The translations under genes and the position numbers were made by a program. The notes beneath the pieces were generated by a model. It was not told the origin of the DNA. It saw only the letters and a list, made by a program, of their open reading frames with translations, and did no database searches. 64,000 bases of DNA from JAWKTV01 sp041398905 (GTDB taxonomy: Bacteria; Planctomycetota; Planctomycetia; Planctomycetales; Planctomycetaceae). The stretch is from the NCBI GenBank assembly GCA_041398905.1, contig JAWKTV010000011.1, positions 1 through 64,000 on the forward strand, in the 5' to 3' direction. This document shows, piece after piece, positions 19,527-29,321 of the stretch (its first letter is position 1; every line of letters starts with the position of its first letter).

Positions 19527-21344
19527 CTACCTCACCAGGCGTTCGATCCGCAGTTGCTCCGCGTCGGTCGGAGGGGCGGGTCGCAAATGGTTGTCGAGTT
19601 GCACGAGCGGGCTGGTGTGGATGGAGATCGCATCCCAGCCCGTGATCCGCCCCGCCTTCCGCGCCGCCTCGATGCCTCGCAGGTCATTGACGATCGCTGC
19701 GGTGTGCGGCCCGTGAATGAAGTAAGTCGGGATGCTGCGGTCGATGGTGGTGGAGGTGAGCAGGTCGACCGAACCGGCCGGCTGGATCAGCACTGGAAGT
19801 TGCCGCGCCGCGACCTCAGCCGCCAGATGGTAGAACAGCGCTGGCTCGGCGTGGATGTAGATCACCGCGGCCACCTTTCCCCTGGGAGCCTCCAGTCCTC
19901 CCGCCGGGTGGTCGTCAATTGCCCGCAGCACCTGGGTCGCTCCGGACTGCAGGCTGGTGCGATCCGCCCAGCCGACGCTCGGCAGCAACGAGCCGGCCTC
20001 CCCGTGCCGCATCGACCAAAGCGAGACGCTCGCCAGCTTGACAACAATGATGGCGACCATCGCCACGCGAGCATCGATGCAGCGGCTTTGACTGCCGTTG
20101 ATCTCCCCCTGTTGCCAACGGGCCACGACCGCCCCCGTCGCCAGCCAGGTCGCCGTCACCAGCGGCAACATCAGTCGCGGGTAAGGCGTGTAGAGCGGCG
20201 TCGCCAGCAGCAGCCCCAGCAGCCAGGCGAGCGTCACCCATGCCGGCATCCGAGTGTCGAAGCCGTCGACGTTTTCAGTCTCCTCGCGCCGCCTTCGTTG
20301 ACGGGCGAACATCGTCAGCAGCGGCAAACAGAGGAAGAGCAGTCCCGCGACCGCGCCCAGCAAAGGGATGGCGAGCATCGCCGCGCATGACAGAACCAGC
20401 CGCCTCCAGTCGATGCTTCCCGTTGAATCGTGGCGGATCGACCAGAGGACCGTGGCTGCCACGAGCAGTGTGGCTCCCAGCAGGCCCACTCCACTTTCGA
20501 GTGCTCCCAGCTTCGTCAGTTGCTCGACGGCCGAAGCCCACCAGCCGGAGAACCCGACGAAGTACCGCGCATGGTTCGCCGATACGGCCGCATATCCGCC
20601 GACATCACCGAGACCCAGCGGCACCGGCAACCAACTGAGCACGGCGATCGCGGTGATCGCTGTGACTGTCACGAGCAGTCCGCGCCGCGGCTGAGATGGG
20701 TCGCGATCGAACACGAGGTGACCCGCCACACCGGCCCCGAGAATTGCGAGCGCCAGCCAGCCGTTGTACTTCGTCCACCATGCGAGGCTCGAAAACGCGG
20801 CGGCCAGCAGCACCCAGCCGACTCCGCCTCGCAGCAGCGCCCGCAGGCCGCTGCCGGTCGCGATGGCGAGGAACAGTGTCAATGGAACATCCGTGAGCGC
20901 CATGCGCGAAAGGCTAACGTGCAAGTCGCTCACCGCGCACAGTCCCGCAGCCAGCAGCGATGCCGCCCCGCCCCACCACGGCCGACCCCACCACCACATC
21001 ACCGGGACCATCAGCGTGCCGAAGACGACGTTGACCCACATCACCGCGCGGGGGTTGCCGCCCGAGACGAAGCTGACCTGGCGATACAGTTCGGGCAAGA
21101 ACGGCGGTGCGTACAGGTGCTGCTGCGGGTACGTCAGGTCCGGCAGGCCCGGCGGACGACAGTACCAGTTCGAGGCGTAGACACCTTCATCGAAATGCTC
21201 GACGCTCAGTCGGTCGGCGTGGGCCGATCGCAACCACCATGCGACCGCGATCAGTGTCAGCAGCAGGGCCAACTCGCTCCAGCGAGACAACGACCGAGCG
21301 GCGGATGCGAGGGGGGTTCCGGCATTCAGAGAACCGAAGTCCAT
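19527..21344 (-). CDS. GT39/PMT-type membrane glycosyltransferase
   Basis: A polytopic protein of about 605 residues with roughly eleven hydrophobic segments. The first external loop carries the catalytic-type motif EHFDEGVYA expected in dolichol- or polyprenol-phosphate sugar transferases (GT-C fold). A soluble C-terminal domain follows. I place the start at ATG 21344. An earlier ATG at 21476 would lie five bases after the TPR gene, but it adds an Arg-rich stretch unlike coding sequence. The gene converges on the cupin gene. The acceptor, protein or lipid, is not known. Confidence 0.82.
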   Translation of the reverse strand: MDFGSLNAGTPLASAARSLSRWSELALLLTLIAVAWWLRSAHADRLSVEHFDEGVYASNWYCRPPGLPDLTYPQQHLYAPPFLPELYRQVSFVSGGNPRAVMWVNVVFGTLMVPVMWWWGRPWWGGAASLLAAGLCAVSDLHVSLSRMALTDVPLTLFLAIATGSGLRALLRGGVGWVLLAAAFSSLAWWTKYNGWLALAILGAGVAGHLVFDRDPSQPRRGLLVTVTAITAIAVLSWLPVPLGLGDVGGYAAVSANHARYFVGFSGWWASAVEQLTKLGALESGVGLLGATLLVAATVLWSIRHDSTGSIDWRRLVLSCAAMLAIPLLGAVAGLLFLCLPLLTMFARQRRRREETENVDGFDTRMPAWVTLAWLLGLLLATPLYTPYPRLMLPLVTATWLATGAVVARWQQGEINGSQSRCIDARVAMVAIIVVKLASVSLWSMRHGEAGSLLPSVGWADRTSLQSGATQVLRAIDDHPAGGLEAPRGKVAAVIYIHAEPALFYHLAAEVAARQLPVLIQPAGSVDLLTSTTIDRSIPTYFIHGPHTAAIVNDLRGIEAARKAGRITGWDAISIHTSPLVQLDNHLRPAPPTDAEQLRIERLVR

Positions 21345-21481
21345 CGAGACCCGGGCGAGCCGGGCGGCGTCACCCGTCGGACCGGCGGAGCGCCTTTTGC
21401 CGTGACCGACGGTCCGGCGTCTGACCGGCCTCTGGCTCGCCCACTCCAGACGGGAATCAGGGACGAGAATGTCCATGCAAC

Positions 21482-21805
21482 CTAGTGGCAGGCGCCCCCT
21501 TGGATTTCCCGCGCCCGGGCGAGAGCCGCCTCCGCCTGCGGGATTTGACCGCATCGCATGCAGATCGTTGAGAGCTGCGTGTACGAGAACGATTCCGACG
21601 GCTGCAGCTCAACGACTTTCAACGCATGCTGAATGGCCGCTTCGTTCTGGCCAGCCTTCTGCAAGTAAACCGCTAAAGCGCAGTGGCTGTCTGAGTGATT
21701 CGGGTCAACCTCAAGCACTTCGCGAAGCTTCGCGATCGCCCCGTCCAGATCGCCAGCGGCCTTCAAGGCCACCGCCGCGTCATACAACTCGTGTGCACTC
21801 GCCAT
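21482..21805 (-). CDS. Small TPR protein (107 aa)
   Basis: Three tetratricopeptide units fill the protein (YDAAVALKAAGDLDGAIAKL, CALAVYLQKAGQNEAAIQHA, YTQLSTICMRCGQIPQAEAA). It has no signal peptide. The start is ATG 21805; longer in-frame starts upstream add non-TPR residues. It lies directly upstream of the GT39-type gene on the same strand and may be co-transcribed. The partner is unknown. Confidence 0.85.
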   Translation of the reverse strand: MASAHELYDAAVALKAAGDLDGAIAKLREVLEVDPNHSDSHCALAVYLQKAGQNEAAIQHALKVVELQPSESFSYTQLSTICMRCGQIPQAEAALARAREIQGGACH

Positions 21806-21984
21806 GACTCGTCCATTGCAGTGAGAAACTCGTGAGACCTTCATGTTAGTGCTCGCTGCCCGCCTGTCCAACCGGTCGTGAGCGGCTACAGTTGGACAGG
21901 ACGCTGATTCGCACGATCTGCGGCCGGACAGCCGCTTCTACGGCGCGTGTGGCTGATGGTGATTCAACCGACAAGCGAGACAAC

Positions 21985-22905
21985 ATGAGCAACCCGATCG
22001 AACTTTCGACATCCACTGTCGCCGTCAGCGGCGCGGGGGGGCTTGTCGGTTTCGCGCTGTGCGAACAACTGCGAGCCAGGGGTGCGCGGGTCCTGTCGAT
22101 CACCCGCAGCACGCCGAGTTCGCCCGACGAAGTCCAGTGGGATGCAACGCACGGTGTACTCGAACCAGCAAAGCTCGAAGGGGTTACCGATGTCGTGCAT
22201 CTGGCCGGCGAGAGCATCGCCGATGGGCGGTGGACCGACGCCAAGAAGCGTCGTATTCGCGACAGTCGAGTGATCGGGACGCGGGTACTGGCCCAGTCGC
22301 TGGCGAGCCTCGGTAGTCGGCCCCGTACATTGGTTTGCGCCTCGGCGATCGGATTCTACGGCGACCGTGGTGATGAACTGCTGACCGAGCGAAGCCCGGT
22401 GGGGCATGGGTTCTTGCCCGAAGTCTGTGCCAGTTGGGAGGCGGCGTGCGAGCCGGCCAGCGATGTCGGCATTCGCGTAGTCAACACCCGCATCGGCGTC
22501 ATCCTCTCTCGCGATGGGGGCGCCCTCGCCAAGATGCTGTTCCCATTCAAGATGGGGGTTGGCGGCAAGATCGGCTCCGGAACTCAGTACATGAGCTGGG
22601 TTTCGCTGGACGACGTGGTCGGCGCGATCCTTACCGGATTGACGAATACTGATCTGCAGGGACCGGTGAATGCGGTTTCGCCGAATCCCGTGACCAATCT
22701 GGAGTTCACGAAGGTCCTCGGCAGTGTCCTGCATCGACCGACGATCCTGCCGATGCCGGCGTTCGCGGCTCGACTGGCACTGGGGCAGATGGCCGACGAT
22801 CTGCTGCTGGCGAGCACCCGCGTACTGCCGGAACGCCTGCAACAGGCCGAATACCAATTCAAGTTCGCCGATCTGCGGGCCTGTCTGCAGCACGAATTGA
22901 CGTGA
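21985..22905 (+). CDS. SDR39U1 (TIGR01777) family epimerase/NAD-dependent protein
   Basis: A 306-residue atypical short-chain dehydrogenase. The NAD(P)-binding motif SGAGGLVGFALCEQL is at residues about 15-29. The family segments HLAGESIADGRWTDAKKRRI and ASAIGFYGDRGDE are clear, and a DUF1731-like C-terminus (LPMPAFAARLALGQMADDLLLAS) is present. The length is normal. The ATG at 21985 agrees with the family start. The reaction is not established for the family. It stands alone between divergent neighbours. Confidence 0.92.
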   Translation: MSNPIELSTSTVAVSGAGGLVGFALCEQLRARGARVLSITRSTPSSPDEVQWDATHGVLEPAKLEGVTDVVHLAGESIADGRWTDAKKRRIRDSRVIGTRVLAQSLASLGSRPRTLVCASAIGFYGDRGDELLTERSPVGHGFLPEVCASWEAACEPASDVGIRVVNTRIGVILSRDGGALAKMLFPFKMGVGGKIGSGTQYMSWVSLDDVVGAILTGLTNTDLQGPVNAVSPNPVTNLEFTKVLGSVLHRPTILPMPAFAARLALGQMADDLLLASTRVLPERLQQAEYQFKFADLRACLQHELT

Positions 22906-23120
22906 GTGCCGCGCTGTCGGGGCGTGCATTCCGGCGCATCACCAATCGGCCGATGTTGATTGGTAGCCGGTTCGCGGCGTTTCGAGTGGGCGATCGCCGA
23001 GACTGAGATTCGGCGGTCTGTTGCTTTCAATCGCTTCGCGGCCAACTACCATACGGGTCTACCGTTCTGCGCGGCCCTTGTGATCGCCGCACGGCACTTG
23101 AGCTACCGGTTGCCCGAACC

Positions 23121-24473
23121 ATGAAAACGATACGTATCACTCGCGGTCTTGATGTTCCGATCAGTGGTGTGCCGGAGCAGCGGATCGAGTCCGGCCCGGC
23201 CATTCAGACCGTGGCCCTGCAGGCCTCTGATTATCGTGGCATGAAGCCGACGATGCTGGTGAAGGAAGGGGATCGTGTGCAGACCGGTACCCCGGTCTTC
23301 GAGGACAAGAAGCTGCCGGGGGTACTCTATACCGCGCCAGCTTGCGGCGTTGTGAAAGGCGTGAACCGGGGCGCCAAGCGGGCGTTCCAATCGGTGGTGA
23401 TCGCGGTTGACGGCGATGACTCGGTGAAGTTCGACGTCCCGGGCGGCGGCGACGTCGCCAAGTTGGGACGCGCCGGTGCTCGCGAGCTACTGCTGAAGTC
23501 GGGCCTGTGGCCGGCGTTTCGTCGTCGTCCGTTCAGCAAGACTCCGTCACCGGACTCCGTGCCGCACTCGATCTTCGTGCAGGCGATTGACACCGCCCCG
23601 CTCGCGGCCAACCCCGCCATCGTCATCGCCGAACATCTTGGCGACTTCGAGCGGGGGCTGCAGGTGATCCAGCAACTGACCGACGGCGACGTGCATCTGT
23701 GCGTGGCGGCGGGAGCCAATATTCCGGGTGGCACGCTGCCGTCCGTTGTGCAAACCCAATTCGATGGCCCGCACCCGGCCGGCCTGCCGGGCACACACAT
23801 TCACTTCCTCGACCCCGTCAGCGCGGCGAAGTCGGTCTGGCACATCGGCTACGCGGATGTGATCGCGATCGGCAAGCTGCTCAGCACCGGCAAGCTCTGG
23901 ACCGAACGTGTCGTCGCCCTCGCCGGGCCGCAGGTCACCAGTCCGCGCCTGCTGCGGACGCGGCTCGGTGCGTCGCTCGCTGAACTCACCGCCGGACAAC
24001 TCAAGGCGGGTGAGAACCGAGTCGTCTCGGGTTCCGTGCTGTCGGGCCGGCAGATGGATGATGTGAACGCCTACCTCGGACGGTTTCACTTGCAGGTCTC
24101 GGTCCTCAAGGAAGGCCGCGATCGCGAGTTTCTGGGTTGGCAGATGCCCGGAGCCGACAAGTTCTCGGTCAAGAACATCTTCGTCTCAGCCCTGGCGGCG
24201 GATGGTCGACGCTACGATATGACGACCAACCGCAACGGCAGTCGCCGGGCGATCGTGCCGATCGGAGCCTACGAGAAGGTCATGCCGCTCGACATCTTGC
24301 CGACGGCGCTGCTCAAAGCGCTCCTCAGCGGCGACACCGATTTGGCCCAGGGTCTCGGTGCGCTGGAACTTGACGAAGAGGACCTCGCGTTGTGCACGTT
24401 CGTCGACCCGGGCAAGCACGAGTTTGGCCCGGTGCTCAGACAGAGCCTGCAGCGGATCGAGATCGAAGGCTAA
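23121..24473 (+). CDS. nqrA: Na+-translocating NADH:quinone reductase subunit A
   Basis: A 450-residue NqrA, the peripheral cytoplasmic subunit of the Na+-pumping NADH:quinone oxidoreductase. The N-terminus has the Rnf/NqrA barrel-sandwich region (ITRGLDVPISGVP, MLVKEGDRVQTGTPVFEDK, GVLYTAPACG). The C-terminal part has NIFVSALA, EKVMPLDILPT and ELDEEDLALCTFVDPGKHE, all family hallmarks. It is complete and intact. No nqrB-F genes follow; the next genes are on the opposite strand. NqrA therefore must be combined with subunits encoded elsewhere. This would link sodium export to quinone reduction, consistent with menaquinone genes in the same window. Confidence 0.95.
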   Translation: MKTIRITRGLDVPISGVPEQRIESGPAIQTVALQASDYRGMKPTMLVKEGDRVQTGTPVFEDKKLPGVLYTAPACGVVKGVNRGAKRAFQSVVIAVDGDDSVKFDVPGGGDVAKLGRAGARELLLKSGLWPAFRRRPFSKTPSPDSVPHSIFVQAIDTAPLAANPAIVIAEHLGDFERGLQVIQQLTDGDVHLCVAAGANIPGGTLPSVVQTQFDGPHPAGLPGTHIHFLDPVSAAKSVWHIGYADVIAIGKLLSTGKLWTERVVALAGPQVTSPRLLRTRLGASLAELTAGQLKAGENRVVSGSVLSGRQMDDVNAYLGRFHLQVSVLKEGRDREFLGWQMPGADKFSVKNIFVSALAADGRRYDMTTNRNGSRRAIVPIGAYEKVMPLDILPTALLKALLSGDTDLAQGLGALELDEEDLALCTFVDPGKHEFGPVLRQSLQRIEIEG

Positions 24474-24675
24474 GCACGTTCACTGCTGCGGAGACAGCCG
24501 TCTCGACAGTGACCGGTCGACGCATCTTGGGTCGTTTTGCGGTGGCCAGCGTTCTGCGGATCGTGTGAACCGGCCCGCCGACGGCGGCGTTTCCGGGTCA
24601 TTGATCGTGCATCCGCGGCGATGCCGTTGAAGGCTGCGAAATTGCCGGGCGCCCAAGTTGACGAGCGTCGAAACA

Positions 24676-24706
24676 GCACCCCGGCCGAGGGGACCAGCCG
24701 GGGTGC
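24676..24706 (-). terminator. Hairpin terminator after the small acidic protein gene
   Basis: A perfect 10-bp inverted repeat (GCACCCCGGC at 24676-24685 with its complement at 24697-24706) is followed on the minus strand by TGTTTCG. It lies 37 bases past the stop of the gene at 24743-24976. The rest of the 269-base gap 24474-24742 holds nothing else that I can see. Confidence 0.6.
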
Positions 24707-24742
24707 GGAAACGCCTGTTGACGGGTGGACCGCTCGACAGGG

Positions 24743-24976
24743 TCAGGCGGCGTCTTCCAGTTCGTCTTCGTCGTAGACCAGCGTGAAGATGTTGGCGGCC
24801 GCCTCTTCCAGGAACGCCCGGATATTCAGGCTCGTCGTCGACTCCGCGAGTTCATCCAGCGCTTCGACGACGCGGTCGACCTCTTCGCTCGTGATCTCTT
24901 CGTATTCTTCGATATCGACCTGATTGGCGGCTTCCTCGTCGCCAGTCTGGATCGGGAACTTCAGTTCGTCGCTCAT
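24743..24976 (-). CDS. Small acidic protein (77 aa)
   Basis: A strongly acidic, helical protein without cysteines or membrane segments (EEAANQVDIEEYEEITSEEV, FLEEAAANIFTLVYDEDELE). The ATG at 24976 has GGAGG five bases upstream, a strong site, so I trust the call despite the small size. It lies about 100 bases downstream of the small basic protein on the same strand. Function unknown. Confidence 0.78.
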   Translation of the reverse strand: MSDELKFPIQTGDEEAANQVDIEEYEEITSEEVDRVVEALDELAESTTSLNIRAFLEEAAANIFTLVYDEDELEDAA

Positions 24977-25076
24977 GTTTGCCTCCATGCGTTGAAACGA
25001 GCGTGTGTAAAATGGGTGGATCGTGTGACGCCAATGGGCCGTGGTTCTCTCGCCCAGTCGGCCGTCCGCACGAGGC

Positions 25077-25256
25077 CTACTTCTTGTTGGCCGCTTTGGT
25101 CTTGGGCTTGGCCTGAGTGGTCTTCGCCGCCTGGGTCGGCTGAACGGCCATTTCATTCTTTGACGCGGCGCGCTTGCCGCGACCCGATTGGAACACGTGG
25201 TCCCAACCGGATGCGAACTTCTTGGAGGATCCAGTGTGTACGGTGTAGCCAGTCAT
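25077..25256 (-). CDS. Small conserved planctomycete-type protein (59 aa)
   Basis: This short frame runs from ATG 25256 to the TAG at 25077-25079. It encodes a conserved-looking core, YTVHTGSSKKFASGWDHVFQ, and a Lys/Ala-rich tail (KTTQAKPKTKAANKK). I recall similar short proteins with the SSxKFxxxWDxxF pattern in planctomycetes, all without known function. GAGG lies ten bases before the ATG. The basic tail could bind nucleic acid, which is speculation. Confidence 0.65.
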   Translation of the reverse strand: MTGYTVHTGSSKKFASGWDHVFQSGRGKRAASKNEMAVQPTQAAKTTQAKPKTKAANKK

Positions 25257-25463
25257 CTTTCGCCAGCCTCGAATTGCGCAGTCAGTCGATGTTCAGGAGG
25301 CACTCCCCGCGAGACGGCCTCGCCCAGGCGAGTGCCGGAACGTGATTGATAGCAAACCTGCGGCGGTCGATGCTACGCCAATTGCCGGGCGAGGTTGTTC
25401 CCCTTGTTTTCGCCTTCCCGATCGCGTCAACTACCAAGGCAGAGTCTTCCCCGCGAGCATCGC

Positions 25464-26006
25464 ATGAACGGTCCTGAATTCAATCCCGAAGCCTACTTCC
25501 GTGCCGCCTGGGAGTCGGTGCAGATCGCCCGGCCCGTCGAGTACACCCTGTTTACCTTCGGCGAGAGCGAACTGCCGTACCTGCTGGTCATCGATTCCGA
25601 GCAGCCCCGCCAACCGGTTTCCGTCACGAAGGGTGAAGTCAAGATCGCCCGCCCGTTGATCGTGACGCCGCAGACCGACCGCCCCGAGTTCCGGCACTTC
25701 TTTGACGACGCCGACAGCTTTGAAGGGATGATCGACTTCCTGCTGGCCCGCACGGCCGCCTTCCGCAACCTCAGGCTCGACAATCATCAGAATCGTCCCG
25801 AACTCATCAGCGACAACGTCGAGGAGATTGTCGCCCGGCTGAATCGGAAGCTCGACGATCAGGAGGAGGACCGCGTTGCAATCCTGACGGCTCCGTACGG
25901 GTTGGGAGGAGTCGCCGTGCTCAAGTACGCGGCCGAGCGGGTCTTTCAGAGCGCGCCGGGGAACATCCAGGAACTGAGGGAGCGAGGCTTCCTGCCCCGC
26001 ATCTAA
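25464..26006 (+). CDS. Conserved hypothetical protein (180 aa)
   Basis: A soluble alpha/beta protein without signal peptide. Segments such as FTFGESELPYLLVI, TPQTDRPEFRHFFDD and ILTAPYGLGGVAVLKYAAERV look conserved, but I do not recognise the family. The start is placed at ATG 25464; the longer open frame upstream adds low-complexity residues. It is divergent from the small proteins at 25.1 kb and convergent with the asparaginase gene. Confidence 0.72.
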   Translation: MNGPEFNPEAYFRAAWESVQIARPVEYTLFTFGESELPYLLVIDSEQPRQPVSVTKGEVKIARPLIVTPQTDRPEFRHFFDDADSFEGMIDFLLARTAAFRNLRLDNHQNRPELISDNVEEIVARLNRKLDDQEEDRVAILTAPYGLGGVAVLKYAAERVFQSAPGNIQELRERGFLPRI

Positions 26007-26030
26007 TCCGCCGACCCGGCTGCCCCGAAA

Positions 26031-27080
26031 TCAGGCATCCCGCTCGAACAGGAATTTGCACTCTTCCAGCCGAGTACCGTCGGCATCCGAGACGGCGTAC
26101 TTCGCCGGCCCCCACAGCGAAACGCCCGCCCGGCGTCCGTCCTTCGCGAGAATGTAATACTTCAGACCGAAGTCCGGTCGACCATCCGGCCGGAGCAAAC
26201 GCGGCTCGGTCGTTTGTGCAACGACACGGCGCATCACCTCCAGCCCGGCCTCATGCGGCGCGGCCCCCCGTCGCAGCAGGTCGACAACCGCGTAGGACGC
26301 ACAGCTTCGCAGGTTGGCCTCGCCGCGACCGGTGCTGCCACAGGTGCCCACGAAGTTGTCCGCGTATAGCCCCGCGCCGATGATGGCCGAGTCGCCAACC
26401 CGGCCCGGCAGCTTGAAGGCCAGCCCACTGGTGGTCGTGACGCAGGACAGGTTGCCGGCGGCGTCGATCCCGCTGCAATGAATGGTCCCCGTGGGACGCG
26501 GATGTTGGCGGTCGCCGGTGGCTCCGGCTGCTCCGCTTCGCTCCTGGGGAACGCCCGTCCGTCTTGTGGCGGATTGTGGTCGTCCTGCAGCTTGAAGAAG
26601 CGAATGACGGCCGGGTCGAGCGTCTCGACCGGCGGTGGGAGCCAGTCGTGCTGCGTCGACAGCGTCTGTCGCCAGTACAACCAGATGCGGCGGGCCGTCT
26701 CGGTCAGCAGCGATTCTTCGGCGAAGCCCATCGCCCGCGCGAACATCGCCGCCCCTTCACCCACCAGCAGCGTGTGGTCGGTTTGTTCGAGCACCAGCCG
26801 CGCCAGTCGCCGCATGTCGCACCCGCCGCAATCCCGCGACGCCCCCCGCGCGGTGTGTCGGCCCATGCATGACCGCCGCGTCCAACTCGACCTCCCCCTG
26901 CTCGTTCGGCAGCCCGCCATACCCGACGGTCAGCTCCTCCGGATCGTCCTCGACGAGCGTCACCCCCTCGACGACCGCTTCCAACACATCGTGGCCGCTG
27001 TGAATGAGCTGATATGCTCGGGCCGTTGCCGCCAGTCCATTGGCGGAGGAGATGACGACGGGTGAAACGAGTGTACTCAC
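26031..27080 (-). CDS. N4-(beta-N-acetylglucosaminyl)-L-asparaginase / Ntn-hydrolase (two frameshifts)
   Basis: A threonine-nucleophile Ntn-hydrolase that cleaves the Asn-GlcNAc link or isoaspartyl bonds after self-cleavage. The N-terminal part reads NGLAATARAYQLI, TVGYGGLPNEQGEVELDAAVM and HGPTHRAGGVAGL. Near 26815 the next frame continues with RLVLEQTDHTLLVGEGAA. Near 26495 the frame returns, giving the nucleophile region GTIHCSGIDAAGN, then VTTTSGLAFKLPGRVGDSAI and GSTGRGEAN, all family hallmarks. The Thr in GTIH is the expected nucleophile. The two shifts cancel, which suggests sequence error, not decay. Confidence 0.85.
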
Positions 27081-27317
27081 GACGGCCGGGGGGGGTTGGT
27101 GGAGCAGGCAGGTGATTGACGCAGAGTAGCTTCTGCCGCCACAGGCGAGAATCGATCACCGCAGCCGCGCGAAAATGCCAGCACGACGCGCCAGCGAGTG
27201 CATTCCGCGGCCCCCTGGGCACACGCAATTCTTCCGGGCATTCGCGCTCGTTCAGGACGTACACGCTTGCAAGAGTCACTTGCTCGCGTTGCACGCTGGT
27301 ATCGCGGGCACCTCGAA

Positions 27318-29321
27318 TCACCACCAGCCCCGCTTGTTGACGATCACCCGCACCTCATCGAGCGGTGCATACGCGTCGAACGCGAAACGGTCGCTGGCGA
27401 CCGAGAAACCCAGCACTGTAAGCGACGTCGAGGGCTCGACGACTTCGTTGCGATCACGATTCGCCCGCGGCTGCTCCGCGATCATCCGACTCAACGGGAG
27501 ATGCAACTGCACCAATCGATGCGGATCAGGCGGGAGCGCGGGCAGGTTGCCCGCCGCCGCCAGTCCCGGCTCATTGTGGTTGACCAGTCTGATCGTTTGA
27601 GCCAACCGTGTTCCGATGGTGCCAAACGTCACGATGAGCGCACCGTCCGCTTTCGCCAGTCGCACCCGGTCCCACTCCGGTCCCAGCACCGTCGCCATTT
27701 GCTCCCCGGCCCGCTGGTCTTGCTCTGGAAGCTTCAACTGGATGACGTCGACGGCCTGGCCCCCGTGCTCTTCCGCGGCGTCGTGAAAGACGAACGTTGG
27801 TTCGATGTCCCGCCAGGTGCGGTTCTCCAGCAGGGCCGCCTCGCCGCGTTGCGTGCGGGTTCGCATCGTCTGCAGTACGTGCTGTGCCCGGGCCGCCAGT
27901 TCGACGTCGCCGGACTGCGTTGCGGCTTCGAGTGCTGGTTCGGCCCGCTCGCCCAGCAGTGCCAGCCGCGTCGTCGCCCGTGATCGCACCAGATATGCAT
28001 CGGCTCCCAGTTCCCGCACCAGTTGACGGATGGCCGCGTCATCGAGCGTCGGCGGCGTGTTGACCCCCGGCAGCGTCCCGGGTGTCGCCAGCTCCGCCAG
28101 CGCACGCACATTGCCGATCAACTCGTCCGGATGGTCGGTGTCAAAGATCGCGATCACGGCGAACGTTCCATCGCCGTTGGGATAGATCGCCATCCGCAGC
28201 CCTTGCGACGCTGCGGCGATCTCCTCGAACGACCCGAGCAGCACCGTCTGATGAAACTCCGTCAGCGAGACATCATCCACCGCGCCGAACAGTCCGATCG
28301 AGCCGAGACCACTGTTCGAGTTCCCCAGCAGCTTGCCGATCGTCTTGACAATGAGCCGGCGGCGTGGAGTGGCGAGCCGCGACGCGAGGGCCGCGACGAC
28401 AGGCTCGTTCGGCAGCCCCGCCAGCGTGAGTGGCGGTACCGACTCGGAGCGGCCGAAACGTCGCCAACCGCCAGCTCCGCAAGGAACGGCCACCGGGTCC
28501 CTGTCGAGGTTGACGTAGAACCGGCTCTCCAGTCGAGCGCCGTCATTCAGATCGATGCCGAAGATCGCGTGTTCAACCTGCTGGAAAGTCGACTGTACCG
28601 CGCGGCCGATCGCCTGTTCATCGGGATCCTGCAATTGATCGAGTTCCCGTTGCATCCAATCATCTTTGGGATCGAGCTGCATCAGCTTTCCGACACCGAG
28701 ATGCATCAATAGGTCGGCCCGGCCCAGCGTTTCCGCCTCCCGATCGCTGACCACGGCCCGCAGCCGGTCCCCTTGGGAAAACGCCTCAAGCACGTCCCGC
28801 GTGAGCTGGCGAGACTTCGGCGACCAGCCACTCACCAACAGATGGTCCTGATGGAACTTCGCCAGTTGCGGAAAGTTCGGACCGGCACCCTGACCGACCA
28901 CCTCGACAACGCCAGCGGCGTCCGCCGCGATCTGGTAGTTCCCCGCGATCTGCTCGCGACTGGTCGCCGGGGCGACCACGACCAGATTCTCAAAGAGGTC
29001 TGGTGGTTTGGGATCGACCTGACTCTCGGGAGCCAGGAACGTGCCGCCGACCGGTCGATCACGATCGACCCCCTTGTGCAGCTTGGCCCAATTCAGTGCG
29101 AACTCGATGAGCGTGCTTGGTCGCCAGGGGGAGTTGACTCCGACCTCCTTGATGAGCGCATCGCCGTCGCGAGCCAGCTCGTTGAGGTTTCGCGCGTAGA
29201 TGCCGAACACTTCGCTCGCGGGAATCAAATCGAGCGTCCCGGCCGGCGGAGCATCATCACTCCGCGCAACGGTCCCGGTCGCGAGGACCGCCAAGAGGGC
29301 AACGAGGCTACATTTGTTCAT
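27318..29321 (-). CDS. Secreted planctomycete protein with HEAT-like segment
   Basis: A 667-residue protein with a signal peptide at residues 1-22. The body is a mixed alpha/beta region I do not recognise. A short HEAT-like stretch lies in the middle (AYLVRSRATTRLALLGERAE, DVELAARAQHVLQTMR). The segment from about 28490 to 28435 reads oddly, and the neighbouring frame gives PFLAELAVGDVSAAP, so a pair of indels is possible there. It is divergent from the giant protein genes and shares a 296-base intergenic region with them. Function unknown. Confidence 0.75.
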   Translation of the reverse strand: MNKCSLVALLAVLATGTVARSDDAPPAGTLDLIPASEVFGIYARNLNELARDGDALIKEVGVNSPWRPSTLIEFALNWAKLHKGVDRDRPVGGTFLAPESQVDPKPPDLFENLVVVAPATSREQIAGNYQIAADAAGVVEVVGQGAGPNFPQLAKFHQDHLLVSGWSPKSRQLTRDVLEAFSQGDRLRAVVSDREAETLGRADLLMHLGVGKLMQLDPKDDWMQRELDQLQDPDEQAIGRAVQSTFQQVEHAIFGIDLNDGARLESRFYVNLDRDPVAVPCGAGGWRRFGRSESVPPLTLAGLPNEPVVAALASRLATPRRRLIVKTIGKLLGNSNSGLGSIGLFGAVDDVSLTEFHQTVLLGSFEEIAAASQGLRMAIYPNGDGTFAVIAIFDTDHPDELIGNVRALAELATPGTLPGVNTPPTLDDAAIRQLVRELGADAYLVRSRATTRLALLGERAEPALEAATQSGDVELAARAQHVLQTMRTRTQRGEAALLENRTWRDIEPTFVFHDAAEEHGGQAVDVIQLKLPEQDQRAGEQMATVLGPEWDRVRLAKADGALIVTFGTIGTRLAQTIRLVNHNEPGLAAAGNLPALPPDPHRLVQLHLPLSRMIAEQPRANRDRNEVVEPSTSLTVLGFSVASDRFAFDAYAPLDEVRVIVNKRGWW

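Noticed and set aside
21345..21476. Longer N-terminus for the GT39-type protein starting at 21476
   Set aside because: The extra 44 residues are Arg-rich and unlike coding sequence, and the DNA contains inverted GC-rich segments typical of intergenic DNA. The ATG at 21344 lies just before the first membrane helix.
24977..25156. Longer N-terminus for the small acidic protein
   Set aside because: The extension is Arg/Pro-rich and overlaps another real small gene in a different frame. The internal ATG has a strong GGAGG site.
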